Source of the DNA: JABDQA01 sp963759125
Lineage (GTDB): Bacteria; Desulfobacterota; Desulfobulbia; Desulfobulbales; Desulfocapsaceae
Length of the DNA stretch: 64,000 bases
Assembly: GCA_963759125.1 (NCBI GenBank)
Contig: CAVWXN010000005.1
Coordinates: 310,001 to 374,000, forward strand
Direction: 5' to 3'
Below are positions 45,589 to 55,416 of the stretch, piece by piece. Every line of letters begins with the position of its first letter. The first letter of the stretch is position 1. The position numbers and the translations under genes are program-made. Below the pieces are notes generated by a model. It saw only the letters and a list, made by a program, of their open reading frames with translations, was not told where the DNA came from and ran no database searches.

Positions 45589-47067
45589 ATGCTTCTGCGT
45601 ATCTTTATTTTGATGGTGTTTGTTCAACTCTTTTCCGGGCTGACGGTTGTTAACTGCCTGGCAGATGCTGCTGAAACGAATTCTTATACGGATGAGTTCC
45701 CTTCGATAAGCCAGGAATTTAGAGGTGATCTCGATGAGATGGCCGAGAAACGGCTTATCAGGGTGCTGATGCCCTACTCGAGGACTTTTTATTTTTTTGA
45801 CGGTGCCCAGCCCCGCGGCATCAGTTACGATCTGGTCAAACTTTTCGATACCTTTATTAATGAGAAATTCAAGACCAAGACCTTGAAAATACATGTGTTG
45901 GTCCTCCCCACCGCCAGAGAAGATCTGCTGCCGCTTCTGGCAGCCGGCAAAGGAGATCTGGCAGTCGGCAACCTGACCATCACAAATGAGCGTTTAAAAA
46001 AGGCGGATTTCTCGGACCCAATCGGCAAAGGAATCGATGAAATTCTCGTTTCAAAAGCGGGCAAAGACGACCTGAATTCAATTTTCGATCTTGCCGGCAA
46101 AAAAATACACGTCAGAAAATCAAGTAGTTATTATGAAAGTCTGGTCAAGCTCAATGAATCTCTGAAATCTTTAAACAAAAAGAAAGTTAGGATTGTCGAA
46201 GCGGACGATCACCTCGAAGATGAAGATCTGCTCGAGATGCTCAACGCCGGCTTGATCGAATATATGGTCATCGACAGCCATAAAGGCGAATTATGGGCTC
46301 AGGTCTTCGACAAGATTCAGCTGCATCCGGAAATCAAGTTCCGTACCGAAGGAAAAATCGGCTGGGCAGTTCGTAAGAACACACCCAAACTGATGGCCGC
46401 GGTGAACGAGTTCATCAAAGATCATAAAGCGGGAACCCTGATGGGAAATATCCTCATCAAACGCTATCTGGAAGATTCAGACTATATCACCAACTCCATC
46501 TACAACGAGCATATGCAGCGCTTTAACCTCACCGTACGGTTCTTCAAAAAATATGGTGAACTATACGATTTCGACCACCTGATGCTCGCCGCCCTGGCCT
46601 ACCAGGAGTCGAAGTTGGACCAGAACCTTAAGAGTCATGCCGGCGCCGTTGGCGTCATGCAGATTCTGCCCTCCACAGCCAAAGACAAAAATGTTGGAAT
46701 TCCTGACATCTACGAACTCGACCCCAATATCCATGCGGGGACCAAATATTTGCGTTTCATGGCAGACAACTATTTTGCCAATGACCCCGATCTCGACGAA
46801 AAAAATCGTGCTCTGTTTTCCTTTGCCTCTTACAATGCCGGACCAGCCAAAGTGGCCAAGATGCGGGCCGAAGCCAAAAAGATGGGGCTTGATCCCAATC
46901 AGTGGTTCGGCAACGTCGAGGTTGTCGCCGCCAAACAGATTGGCCGGGAAACGGTGCAATACGTCAGCAACATACTGAAATACTACGTGGCATATAAACT
47001 GCTGGAAGACAAGATCGACACTGAGGAAGCGGTCCATTTGTCAGGGTCGTCCAAGAAGAAAAAGTAG
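45589..47067 (+). CDS. MltF-like membrane-bound lytic murein transglycosylase
   Basis: Protein of 492 aa with an N-terminal signal (hydrophobic 3-23), an SBP_bac_3 periplasmic binding-like domain (about 50-290, with FDGAQPRGISYDLVKLF and VGNLTITNERLKKADF) and a C-terminal SLT domain (about 310-470). The SLT catalytic Glu is in LAALAYQESKLDQNL, and GAVGVMQILPSTA and FASYNAGPAKV are the other family motifs. MltF cleaves peptidoglycan between MurNAc and GlcNAc. The ATG at 45589 is used. It lies between rmuC and the acyl-activating ligase, 16 bases before the latter's start. Confidence 0.92.
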   Translation: MLLRIFILMVFVQLFSGLTVVNCLADAAETNSYTDEFPSISQEFRGDLDEMAEKRLIRVLMPYSRTFYFFDGAQPRGISYDLVKLFDTFINEKFKTKTLKIHVLVLPTAREDLLPLLAAGKGDLAVGNLTITNERLKKADFSDPIGKGIDEILVSKAGKDDLNSIFDLAGKKIHVRKSSSYYESLVKLNESLKSLNKKKVRIVEADDHLEDEDLLEMLNAGLIEYMVIDSHKGELWAQVFDKIQLHPEIKFRTEGKIGWAVRKNTPKLMAAVNEFIKDHKAGTLMGNILIKRYLEDSDYITNSIYNEHMQRFNLTVRFFKKYGELYDFDHLMLAALAYQESKLDQNLKSHAGAVGVMQILPSTAKDKNVGIPDIYELDPNIHAGTKYLRFMADNYFANDPDLDEKNRALFSFASYNAGPAKVAKMRAEAKKMGLDPNQWFGNVEVVAAKQIGRETVQYVSNILKYYVAYKLLEDKIDTEEAVHLSGSSKKKK

Positions 47068-47083
47068 ATTGGGGGAGGCTCAG

Positions 47084-48616
47084 GTGCTGCTACATCATCG
47101 GTTTATCCAGATCGCCAAGCAACACGGCGATAAAATGGCCATCGAAGATTTTACCACCAACAGAAAACTGAGTTACTCCCGTGCTCTGATCGCCTCCATT
47201 CTGTTGGCCTCGATACTGAAAAAGTACGATCGCGGCTTCATCGGTATCATGCTGCCAACCTCAGCCGGCTGTATTCTGGCCAAAATAGGCACCCTGATGA
47301 GTGGTCGAACGCCGGTGATGATCAACTACTCCACCGGGGCCGATCAGAATGCCAAATACGCCCAGAAAAAATGCGGCTTCCGAACCATTATCACCTCCAA
47401 AGCGCTACTCGAGAAAATCGAATGCCCCTATGTGGATGGAATGGTCTACATCGAAGATATCATGGAATCGATCAGCGGGATTCAGAAGGTCAGGGCTGCT
47501 CTGCTCTCGAAGCTGCCAATACCGATGATCAACACCGTTGTGCACGGCGGCAAGGAGAACGATATCGCCGTTATTCTGTTCACCAGCGGCAGCGAGAAAG
47601 ACCCCAAAGCGGTCCAGCTATCCCATAAGAATATTCTGGCCAACGTGGCCTCCTGTTCAGAGTGTTTCGCCTTCAACTCAGAGGACATATTTCTGTCCAC
47701 CCTCCCTTATTTTCACGTCTTTGGACTGACGGTCAATTTCTGGATACCCATCTATCATGGGGCGAGAATCCTGACCTATGCCAATCCCCTGGAATATCGC
47801 AAGATCTGTGAAATCGCCAGAGACCACAAGGCCACGCTGCTGGTCGGCACCCCGGCCTTTTACTGGGGCTACCTGCGCAGATCCGAAAAAGGTGACTTCG
47901 ACTCGCTCCGGGTTGCTCTGGTCGGTGCCGACAAGTGTCCGGAAGCGCTCCGGGAAGCTTACCGGGAGAAGCATGAGCAGACGCTTTTTGAAGGGTACGG
48001 AGCCACCGAATGTTCACCCGTCATCTCCACCAATATTCCTGGCAACAACCGCCCGGGCAGTGTCGGCAAGCCTATTCCCGGTGTTCAGGTCCGGATCGAG
48101 CATTATGAAACCGGAGTCGAATGCGGTCCCGGAGCAGACGGTCGTATCCTGGTAAAAGGCGACAACGTAATGATGGGCTATTACGACGATTTCGAGCAGA
48201 CTTCCCTGCACATCCGCCAGGGCTGGTACGATACCGGCGACATGGGTAATCTCGACGAGGACGGCTATCTATGGCACGTTGGCCGGATTAAGCGTTTCGT
48301 GAAAATCGGCGGCGAGATGGTATCGCTGGTAAAAATTGAATCGGTGCTCGAAAAACTCCTCCCCGAAGACGCGCAGTGCTGTGTCGTCGAGGTGCCCGAT
48401 TCGACCAAAGGAGCCCGCATCGTTGCCGTCACCACCGAGAAACTCGAACAGAAACCGATCCTCAAGCAGATGGCCGAACAACTTCCCAAAATCGCCTTGC
48501 CCAAGGAGTTTCTGGTCATCGAGGACCTGCCCAAAATGGGCAGTGGCAAGATAGATTTTCGCAAGCTCACAGAGACAGTCAAGGAAATGCGTGCCGAAAA
48601 GAAAAACAAGAAGTAG
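47084..48616 (+). CDS. AMP-dependent acyl-CoA/acyl-ACP synthetase, Aas C-terminal-like
   Basis: Acyl-activating enzyme of 510 aa. The P-loop ILFTSGSEKDPKAVQLSHKN (about 167-186), YGATECSPVIS (~305), WYDTGDMGNLDEDGY (~382-396) and C-terminal lysine region LPKMGSGKIDFRKL (~484) are the standard AMP-binding motifs. It makes an acyl-adenylate and transfers the acyl group to a thiol. Sequence style is nearest to the ligase half of Aas (2-acyl-glycerophosphoethanolamine pathway), without the acyltransferase half. The GTG at 47084 has GGGGGAGG five bases before it; a TTG at 47069 is also in frame. It is followed by a permease remnant. Confidence 0.85.
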   Translation: MLLHHRFIQIAKQHGDKMAIEDFTTNRKLSYSRALIASILLASILKKYDRGFIGIMLPTSAGCILAKIGTLMSGRTPVMINYSTGADQNAKYAQKKCGFRTIITSKALLEKIECPYVDGMVYIEDIMESISGIQKVRAALLSKLPIPMINTVVHGGKENDIAVILFTSGSEKDPKAVQLSHKNILANVASCSECFAFNSEDIFLSTLPYFHVFGLTVNFWIPIYHGARILTYANPLEYRKICEIARDHKATLLVGTPAFYWGYLRRSEKGDFDSLRVALVGADKCPEALREAYREKHEQTLFEGYGATECSPVISTNIPGNNRPGSVGKPIPGVQVRIEHYETGVECGPGADGRILVKGDNVMMGYYDDFEQTSLHIRQGWYDTGDMGNLDEDGYLWHVGRIKRFVKIGGEMVSLVKIESVLEKLLPEDAQCCVVEVPDSTKGARIVAVTTEKLEQKPILKQMAEQLPKIALPKEFLVIEDLPKMGSGKIDFRKLTETVKEMRAEKKNKK

Positions 48617-48934
48617 TTCCCGATGATCGTTCTGGCTTTGAGCCTCTTTGAGGGAGCCTATGGTTCGGAGATTTTCAGATCGGGCATACTGTCTGTTGAG
48701 CGGGGCCAGATAGAAGCTGCTGAAAGTCTCGGGCTCAACAGGTACCAGATATTTCGTCTGATTGTCCTGCCCCAGGTCATACGCCCAGTTTTGGAACCGT
48801 TAACCAGCCAGGCAATTTCCCTGATTAAAGATTCGGCTCTGGTATCCACCATTGCCATTTACGATCTGAGCCTGTCGGTTCTGGTCAATCATCTGGAATA
48901 CCGGTCGAACACCTGCAACCGTTGCCCGGCCTGA
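48617..48934 (+). pseudogene. Amino-acid ABC transporter permease remnant
   Basis: About 105 residues recognisable as the C-terminal half of a polar amino acid ABC transporter permease: EGAYGSEIFRSGILSVERGQ, AAESLGLNRYQIFRLIVLPQ and the conserved EAA-type loop, and LIKDSALVSTIAIYDL. The first half of the gene, including the signal and first helices, is missing, and the segment normally joining the DL motif to the last helix is shortened, ending LVNHLEYRS. It sits directly after the ligase stop. The frame is open but the product would lack most membrane helices, so it is called a fragment. Confidence 0.75.
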
Positions 48935-48944
48935 GCCCCAGCCA

Positions 48945-50303
48945 ATGACCACCTCATCGCCTTTCAAAATAAGAAACATCAGGCTGTTCATCGCTTTCAG
49001 GGTCTTTTTCAATGCCCGCTTTTACTATCCGGTCTTTACCATTTTATTTCTCGACTACGGGCTGACCATCGAGCAGTTTTCGATTCTCAATACCGTCTGG
49101 GCCATCACCATCGTCTGTGCCGAGGTTCCTTCCGGTGCGCTCGCCGACCTGCTCGGACGCAAACGGCTTCTGGTCCTTACCTCACTGCTTATGATCGTTG
49201 AACTGAGTGTCATCGCTTTTGTGCCGATCACCAATATGAGCATTGTCTTCTGGGCCTTTCTGGCGAACCGGGTGCTGAGCGGTCTGGCAGAGGCAATGGC
49301 CAGCGGAGCCGATGAGGCCATCGCCTACGATTCACTGATTGCCGAAGGGAACCCGGCCCAGTGGCCCCGGGTGCTCAGTGTCCAGATGCGGGTAAAAGCC
49401 ATGGCCGGGGTCGTCTCCACCACCCTTGGCGCCATGGTCTATGACCCCTCCATCGTCAATCGCCTTCTGAGGCTGTTCGGAGTCCAGCAGGAGCTCAGCC
49501 AGCAGACAACCATGCGCTTCCCGGTCTACCTGACGCTTGTTCTGGCTTTTCTGGCGTTATGGAGCACGCTGCAGATGAGAGAAACAGACAAAGGCGGCTC
49601 ACAGGATAAATCGCCGGTCACCCTGGCTACTATCTGGCAGGCCTGGCTGCTGACCCTTCAGGCCGGACGCTGGATCCTGAAGACGCCGCTGGCCCTCGCC
49701 GTCATCCTCTTCGGCATGATGTACGACCATGTACTGCGCCTGATCATCACCCTGACAAGTCAGTATTTCCGCCTGATCTCCCTGCCGGATGCCAGCTTTG
49801 GAGTCATCATGGCGACCCTGACCCTGCTGGGCCTGATCGTACCCAAGCTGGCCGAATTCATGACCACTAGATTCAGCCCTGCCCAGAACTGCGGCTGGCT
49901 GGCGCTGCTCACCATCCTGACCCTGCTGGGGCTGACCTGGTTCATTCCCTATCTGGGTATCATACCAATTGCCATGGTCATGATCGGTCTGATGCTCACC
50001 GCCTTTTTCACCAGCCACTACCTCAACGAGATAACCTCATCTGCACAGCGGGCGACGGTGCTCAGCTTCAAGGGGCTGGCTTTCAATCTGGCCTACGGCA
50101 TCATCGGCATCCTGTTCGCCCAGCTCATCGTCTATCTGCGCGCTGACCTCAGCGCAGCCCATCCGGACTGGACCAGCCAACTCATCGAGAACCAGACATT
50201 CAAGGATTCATTTTTGTGGATGCCGGGTTATTTCCTGGTGCTGACCGCGGCAGTTGCCCTCTACAGCGCCCAGATTCTGAAAAAGGAGTCGGCCAAAGAT
50301 TAA
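48945..50303 (+). CDS. Major facilitator superfamily transporter
   Basis: MFS transporter of 452 aa with about 12 hydrophobic helices. The first-half motif between helices 2 and 3 reads GALADLLGRKRLLVLTS, the classical G-x-x-x-D-x-x-G-R-[KR] signature. A central loop near 185-250 and a large C-terminal half complete the fold. Nothing points to the substrate; efflux of a small molecule is possible. The start is 10 bases after the permease remnant. Its last bases overlap the convergent orphan gene by four. Confidence 0.9.
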   Translation: MTTSSPFKIRNIRLFIAFRVFFNARFYYPVFTILFLDYGLTIEQFSILNTVWAITIVCAEVPSGALADLLGRKRLLVLTSLLMIVELSVIAFVPITNMSIVFWAFLANRVLSGLAEAMASGADEAIAYDSLIAEGNPAQWPRVLSVQMRVKAMAGVVSTTLGAMVYDPSIVNRLLRLFGVQQELSQQTTMRFPVYLTLVLAFLALWSTLQMRETDKGGSQDKSPVTLATIWQAWLLTLQAGRWILKTPLALAVILFGMMYDHVLRLIITLTSQYFRLISLPDASFGVIMATLTLLGLIVPKLAEFMTTRFSPAQNCGWLALLTILTLLGLTWFIPYLGIIPIAMVMIGLMLTAFFTSHYLNEITSSAQRATVLSFKGLAFNLAYGIIGILFAQLIVYLRADLSAAHPDWTSQLIENQTFKDSFLWMPGYFLVLTAAVALYSAQILKKESAKD

Positions 50304-51496
50304 TCTTCAGAGGACGGCACAAACAGCCCATTCGGCCATGAAGGCGTATGGATGGGGGTGCCGAGATTGTATTTGACCATCCTGGTTCTCAGTTCCAGCA
50401 GTTGCCGGACAAGTTCCGGTTCGGCCCTGGCATAAGCCTCTTCGTCGGAGATCCGTTTGACGACGATGCCGAGCAGCTCGGTAATGGCGTTGCCCACCGA
50501 ATTCTGGCTGATGGTGACGATCAGCCGCCCCTCATCATCTCGATAGATGAGTTGTTTGTAGGCCGGTTGCCAGCGTATCTCATTGGCAAAGGTAGGATCT
50601 TCAGTGACCTGCAGGCGCAGCATCCGGGCAGCCTGATGAAAATCGTCGCTATAGAGGAGGATGTTCTCGATCTGATCCGGGAAGGTCGCTGCTGCCGGAA
50701 TACGACTGTCCTCAGCTGACACCAGCGCAAAGAAGGCCCGATAAAAATCGAGAAATCCGAGCAGGATCAAGTCGTATTCCTTCCAGAACCGGCCATCATT
50801 GAGCGCCTCAGCTCCACCTTTTACTTCCCAGCTCGGCAGCCCCTGGGGGTAGCCGGTAATCGCCAGCCTTCCTGAATCGGTGGGCAGCGGCTGCAGCACT
50901 TCCAGATCCAGCACTTTGAAAAATCTCAGATAGACCTCGCTGAGATAATCCAGAAACAAGCCGTTATGCCCGCTATCGGTGAGATTAGGATTGTCGTCAT
51001 CAGCGGGACCGGAAGCCCTGAGCATTTCGTTTTCAAAAACCATGAAATGATTGTGAATCATCCGGATACTTGGGACACCCGGCTTGTTCAGCGGCCAGGT
51101 CGCATCCAGGCTGGCTTCACCGCAGAAGACCAGGTGCCGCTGAGGATCAGGGTACTTTTCCAGCATATATTGGAGAGCCACCTTGGTCATCCGGCTGAAG
51201 ACAATGTTATCCTCCCGGCTCAGCTGGTCACGACGGACCGGCCGCCCCATCGGGTCGAGTACCCGCTGCGAGGTATCGAAAATGATCGAGACATCGAACA
51301 GGTTCGAGTGCCCGATCGCTTTGCGATAGAGCAGAAAGCCCAGGGAGTTGCGCAACAGGCCGTTTTCCCGGGCCAGATGCCTGAGATTACAGGGGCTGTT
51401 GTAAAACTCAGTTGGAGCAACTCCTTCGGGAATATCAAGGGGAAGCTTGCGATGCTCGGTGATTACCTCACGCGGAGCGCTTGTCACTTCAGCCAT
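50300..51496 (-). CDS. Conserved-looking protein of unknown function, 398 aa
   Basis: Soluble protein with no recognised family by eye. It has no signal or membrane helix. Features are the segment SIRMIHNHFMVFENEM around residue 150, which resembles a histidine-rich loop of HIT/GalT-type enzymes but lacks the full triad, a helical middle (KEYDLILLGFLDFYRAFFALVS) and a C-terminus with RLIVTISQNSVGNAITELLG. Codon use and length argue for a real gene, and the frame is uninterrupted. It lies convergent to the MFS gene and divergent from the frameshifted channel. It could be a nucleotidyltransferase or transferase, but this is speculation. Confidence 0.6.
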   Translation of the reverse strand: MAEVTSAPREVITEHRKLPLDIPEGVAPTEFYNSPCNLRHLARENGLLRNSLGFLLYRKAIGHSNLFDVSIIFDTSQRVLDPMGRPVRRDQLSREDNIVFSRMTKVALQYMLEKYPDPQRHLVFCGEASLDATWPLNKPGVPSIRMIHNHFMVFENEMLRASGPADDDNPNLTDSGHNGLFLDYLSEVYLRFFKVLDLEVLQPLPTDSGRLAITGYPQGLPSWEVKGGAEALNDGRFWKEYDLILLGFLDFYRAFFALVSAEDSRIPAAATFPDQIENILLYSDDFHQAARMLRLQVTEDPTFANEIRWQPAYKQLIYRDDEGRLIVTISQNSVGNAITELLGIVVKRISDEEAYARAEPELVRQLLELRTRMVKYNLGTPIHTPSWPNGLFVPSSED

Positions 51497-51667
51497 GGGC
51501 GTAACTCCGGTAAAAGATTAATGTCTCAATCGTCTGGCAGAAACCGCTATCTAGCCGACGATGGCACCAGGCATGATACCGATACCGTGATCATATCATA
51601 CCAGCTTGCGGCGCCGCCATTGTTAATCGGCCCAGCCGATGTAACACATTCAATCTACTGCAATCAT

Positions 51668-51696
51668 TTCCGATTTGTCATCATTTATGCTATAGT
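51668..51696 (+). promoter_or_regulatory. Possible sigma-70 promoter before the channel gene
   Basis: TTCCGA at 51668-51673 and TATAGT at 51691-51696 with a 17-base spacer. The -35 is weak. It lies 85 bases before the channel start and points toward it. Confidence 0.35.
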
Positions 51697-51780
51697 CCCT
51701 GAACAGGAACGGCCACTATGGTTTTTGTGTTAAACACGGCAGTCCCAGCCCACTGACCTGGAATAGCGACCCGAGCAGAT

Positions 51781-53476
51781 ATGAAATTCCTCTTCGCCCA
51801 ACTTCTCTATTTTTTCCAGCATAAAACCGCCCGGCGCAATCTGGTCGTGTTGTGGAAATTTTTCGCCTTTTTGTTTCTGATCGTCTGCCTTTATTCGATC
51901 AGCTTCCATCTTCTGATGATGTACGAGGACCGCTACTACAGCTGGTTCACCGGTTTTTACTGGACGATGACTGTCATGTCCACCCTGGGTTTCGGAGATA
52001 TCACCTTCCACACCGATGTGGGACTGCTGTTTACCATGTTCGTTCTGGTCACTGGGATTCTTTTTCTGCTGATCATCCTGCCCTTTACCTTCATCCAGTT
52101 TTTCTACGCACCCTGGCTGGAGGCCCAGGAGCAGGCGCGCACCCCGACACGACTGCCGGAGGCAACTCAGGGCCATGTGATTATCACCAATGTCGACCCG
52201 GTCACCACCCGGCTCATCGAATACCTGAACCGGCAAAATATCCCCTATTATATCGTCACCGCCAGCTCCCAGGAAGCCAGCTCTCTGCTCTATCAAGGCT
52301 ATAACGTGGTGGTAGGTGAGCCTGACAGGCCGGAAACCTACCGCCGTATCCAGGTGGACAAGGCGACCCTGGTGGTGATCACCAACGATGACCTGATCTC
52401 GACCAATATTTCCTTTACCATCAGGCAGGTAAGTCAGGACGTACCGATAGTAACCAACGCCAACGACGAATATTCAATCGACATTCTTGAGTTCTCCGGC
52501 AACATCAGTGTCTATGAATTCATGAAGATGCTCGGCGAATCCCTGAGTAGAGGGGCCTACGGCGTCGGTCAGGGTGCCAACGTGATCGGCAGGTTCGATG
52601 ACCTGCTGATCTCGGAATTACCGGTGCGCTATACCGATATCGAAGGCAAGACCCTGGCCCAGGCCAATATAAGGAAATCCACCGGGGTCACGGTCATCGG
52701 CATCATGGATGAAGGTAAATTTTTGGCACCGTCTCCGCATGTCGGTGATCGAATCGCACGCCATCCTGATACTTGCCGGGTCGACCAGCCAGTTACAGGC
52801 ATTTGACAAGGTCTACCCGGTCAGCTGTACCCAGGAACCGGATAAACCACAGGTGCTGATCCTGGGCGGGGGAAGAGTCGGGCAGGTGGCGGCCAGTACG
52901 CTGGCCGAGTACGGAATCAGTTATCGAATCGTCGAAAAACGCGCCATTCGCGTAGACGGGCCTCACAGTGAGTTCACCATCCTCGGTGACGCCGCCGACA
53001 TCAAAACTCTCGAGGCCGCCGGCATCGATTCGGCCAAGTCGGTTATCGTCACCACCCACAGTGACGACATGAACATCTACCTGACCTTCTATTGCAGGCA
53101 GTTGCGCTCCGATATACAGATCATCAGCCGCTCGATCCTGGAACGCAACGTCTCCAAACTGCATATGGCCGGCGCCGATCAGGTAATGTCCTATTCTTCA
53201 CTTGGGGCGGGAGTCATTTTTCAGCTGCTGCGCCCCAATGAAGTATCACTTTTTACCGAGGGTTTGATTGTCATGAACCGCAAGGTGGGCACCGACCTGG
53301 CCGGCAAAACCATAATGGATTCAGGCATCCGCGAGAAAACGGGATTTTCAATCATCGCCTTCAGAAGAGAAGAGCGGCTCACCGTCAGTCCTGACCCGCA
53401 AACGGAAATCAAAGAGCACGACGAACTGATCGTTATCGGGACGGCCGAAAACGAAAAGCTGTTCGCCGAACTCTAG
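51781..53476 (+). pseudogene. Two-TM ion channel with RCK/TrkA-N domains, one frameshift
   Basis: Ligand-gated potassium channel-like gene. The first 320 residues have two membrane helices flanking the selectivity filter TLGFGD (about residue 77) and a TrkA-N/RCK domain (about 130-270, GHVIITNVDPVTTRLIEYL), then TrkA-C. The second RCK domain (LILGGGRVGQVAASTLAEYG and TrkA-C with LSFTEGLI-like sequence) is in the next frame. Dropping the extra G near 52741 joins the two as PSPH-SVIESHAIL and gives about 565 residues, normal for the family. The change is a single base, so decay or a base-calling error is possible. No neighbour clearly depends on it. Confidence 0.8.
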
Positions 53477-53620
53477 CAGCTCCATCCCGTTCGATTATCC
53501 GCCTGTATCCGGCCAAACAACTACTTGTAGATCTCTGTTCAGGTCTTACCGTCTCTTAAAAATGTCAACGGTCCAACCCTTTAACTCTGGTCCCACGAAG
53601 TGGCGGGGGGAGAAAGCATC

Positions 53621-54913
53621 ATGACTCATGCAGGCCTATGGGTTCCCGACGAACATCTCAATACCAATCTGTCCGGCTTAACCACCTCGGCAACAATTGC
53701 CATTCAGCAGCTCTGCCGCGATCTGACCGCTCAGGGCCGACAGATATTCAGACTTGGACTGGGACAGTCACCTTTTCCGGTGCCCGCTCCAGTGGTCAGG
53801 GCCCTGCAGGAGAACGCCCACCAGAAGGATTATCTGCCGGTGAAGGGTTTACCGGAACTGCGTCAGATTCTGACAGAGCACCACAAGCGGGAGTTCGGAA
53901 TAGACTGCTCCACCGAGGATGTCATGGTCGGACCGGGCTCGAAGGAATTGATGTTCATTCTCCAGCTCGTCTACGACGGGGAGATTATCATACCCATGCC
54001 GGCCTGGGTATCCTACCTTCCCCAGGCCAGAATTGTTGGTCGTCCGGTGAACTCAATCATGACCACCTATGAAAGCGGCTGGAAAATCACCCCGGAGCAG
54101 CTCGATTCCATCTGCCGGCTTGATCCGACCCGGGCCCGCCTGTTGATTCTCAATTACCCCTCCAATCCAACCGGACAAACTTACTCTCGGGACGAACTCG
54201 AAGCACTGAGCGAAGTCTGCAGGAAATACAAACTGCTGGTCCTCAGCGATGAAATCTATGCCAAGACCACCTATGACCGGTCCCATCAGTCCTTGGTGAC
54301 CACCTACCCCGAAGGCACCATCTTCAGCGGCGGCCTGAGCAAATGGTGCGGCGCCGGCGGCTGGCGCTTCGGCCTTTTCGTCGTGCCGTCCAGCGCCACC
54401 TGGCTCAGCGACGCCATGGCCACCGTGGCCAGCGAGACCTTCACTTCGACCAGCGCCCCGATTCAATATGCCGCCATGAGCGCCTTTACCCCGAATCCGC
54501 TGATAGACATCTATGTGGAGCAATGCAGATCGATTCTCGCCAAGCTCTCGGAAACGGTAATGGAGATGCTCAACGTCCTGGAAATCAAGGTCCATAATCC
54601 CCAGGGCGGCTTCTACGTATTTCCCGATTTCGAACCCTATCGCGAACGGTTGAGACGCTCCGATATATCGACAAGTAGAGAACTCTGCCGCCGTCTGCTG
54701 TCCGACACCGGTGTTGCCGTCCTGCCGGGAAGCGATTTCGGCAGACCCGAAGAGGTGCTCACGGTCCGCATCGCGTTTGTTGACTTCGACGGCTCGCAAG
54801 CGCTGGCCCACTATCCGGACGACAGGATCGTCGACCGGGCCTTCGTCGGCGAACATTGCAGTAAAACCATCGAGGCGGTACGCCGGGTTGTCGACTGGAT
54901 ATGCAGTTTCTGA
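53621..54913 (+). CDS. Class I/II aminotransferase (PLP-dependent)
   Basis: PLP enzyme of 430 aa in the aspartate aminotransferase fold. The pyridoxal lysine is in SGGLSKWCGAGGWRFG (about residue 242); LNYPSNPTGQTYSRDEL and LLVLSDEIYA are the cofactor-binding and Asp/Tyr motifs. The C-terminus has PQGGFYVFPDFEP and TVRIAFV-like sequence. Substrate is unknown, though the family covers aromatic, alanine and 2-aminoadipate enzymes. The ATG at 53621 has GGGGGGAGA seven bases before it; an upstream GTG is in frame. It stands alone between the channel and the zinc-ribbon gene. Confidence 0.92.
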   Translation: MTHAGLWVPDEHLNTNLSGLTTSATIAIQQLCRDLTAQGRQIFRLGLGQSPFPVPAPVVRALQENAHQKDYLPVKGLPELRQILTEHHKREFGIDCSTEDVMVGPGSKELMFILQLVYDGEIIIPMPAWVSYLPQARIVGRPVNSIMTTYESGWKITPEQLDSICRLDPTRARLLILNYPSNPTGQTYSRDELEALSEVCRKYKLLVLSDEIYAKTTYDRSHQSLVTTYPEGTIFSGGLSKWCGAGGWRFGLFVVPSSATWLSDAMATVASETFTSTSAPIQYAAMSAFTPNPLIDIYVEQCRSILAKLSETVMEMLNVLEIKVHNPQGGFYVFPDFEPYRERLRRSDISTSRELCRRLLSDTGVAVLPGSDFGRPEEVLTVRIAFVDFDGSQALAHYPDDRIVDRAFVGEHCSKTIEAVRRVVDWICSF

Positions 54914-55027
54914 TCTCTTATCAAACAATTATCACCCTTATGGTCCATTGACACGGGGGAATTTGGTTACTACTCTGACCTGTGAAAAGAACTATCCACC
55001 AAAAAAATAATGAGGGAGGAATCCGTT

Positions 55028-55366
55028 ATGGCCAGAAAAACCGTATCCATCAGTCTTGTTCAACCTAAAAAAGCATCCGAAGAAGCCTATTTTGCAGAGC
55101 GTGAAAAGAAGCTGATTGAGAAGCTGCGAGAAGACTCAGCCAAAGAGTCAGGGAAACAATACCGCGATGAGCATAAGTATCACTGCTTCCGCTGTGGAAC
55201 TGCCAGTCTGGCAGAAGTCGATGAGGGTAACGTCAAGATAGATATCTGCGTCAACAAGGGCTGTGGGGCGGTGCATCTAGACCCGGGCGAGTTAAAGGAA
55301 ATCCTGGCCTCCAATCAGCAGTCGCTCAAATCAACCAGAAGCGCCTTTCTCTCCCTTTTCAAGTAA
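55028..55366 (+). CDS. TFIIB-type zinc-ribbon protein
   Basis: Protein of 112 aa. An alpha-helical, charged N-terminal half (about 1-50) is followed by a TFIIB-type zinc ribbon: CFRCGTASLAEV near residue 56 and ICVNKGCGAVHLDPGELKEI near 78, giving two pairs of cysteines. The C-terminus is short and helical. The family has no fixed function; nucleic-acid or protein contact is likely. AGGGAGGA lies before the ATG at 55028. It converges with the IlvD/Edd gene with 50 bases between stops. Confidence 0.85.
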   Translation: MARKTVSISLVQPKKASEEAYFAEREKKLIEKLREDSAKESGKQYRDEHKYHCFRCGTASLAEVDEGNVKIDICVNKGCGAVHLDPGELKEILASNQQSLKSTRSAFLSLFK

Positions 55367-55416
55367 GGGAAATCAAAAAACTTTAAAAGTTTGCCAATGG
55401 GGGGGGCGGCTGCTCA

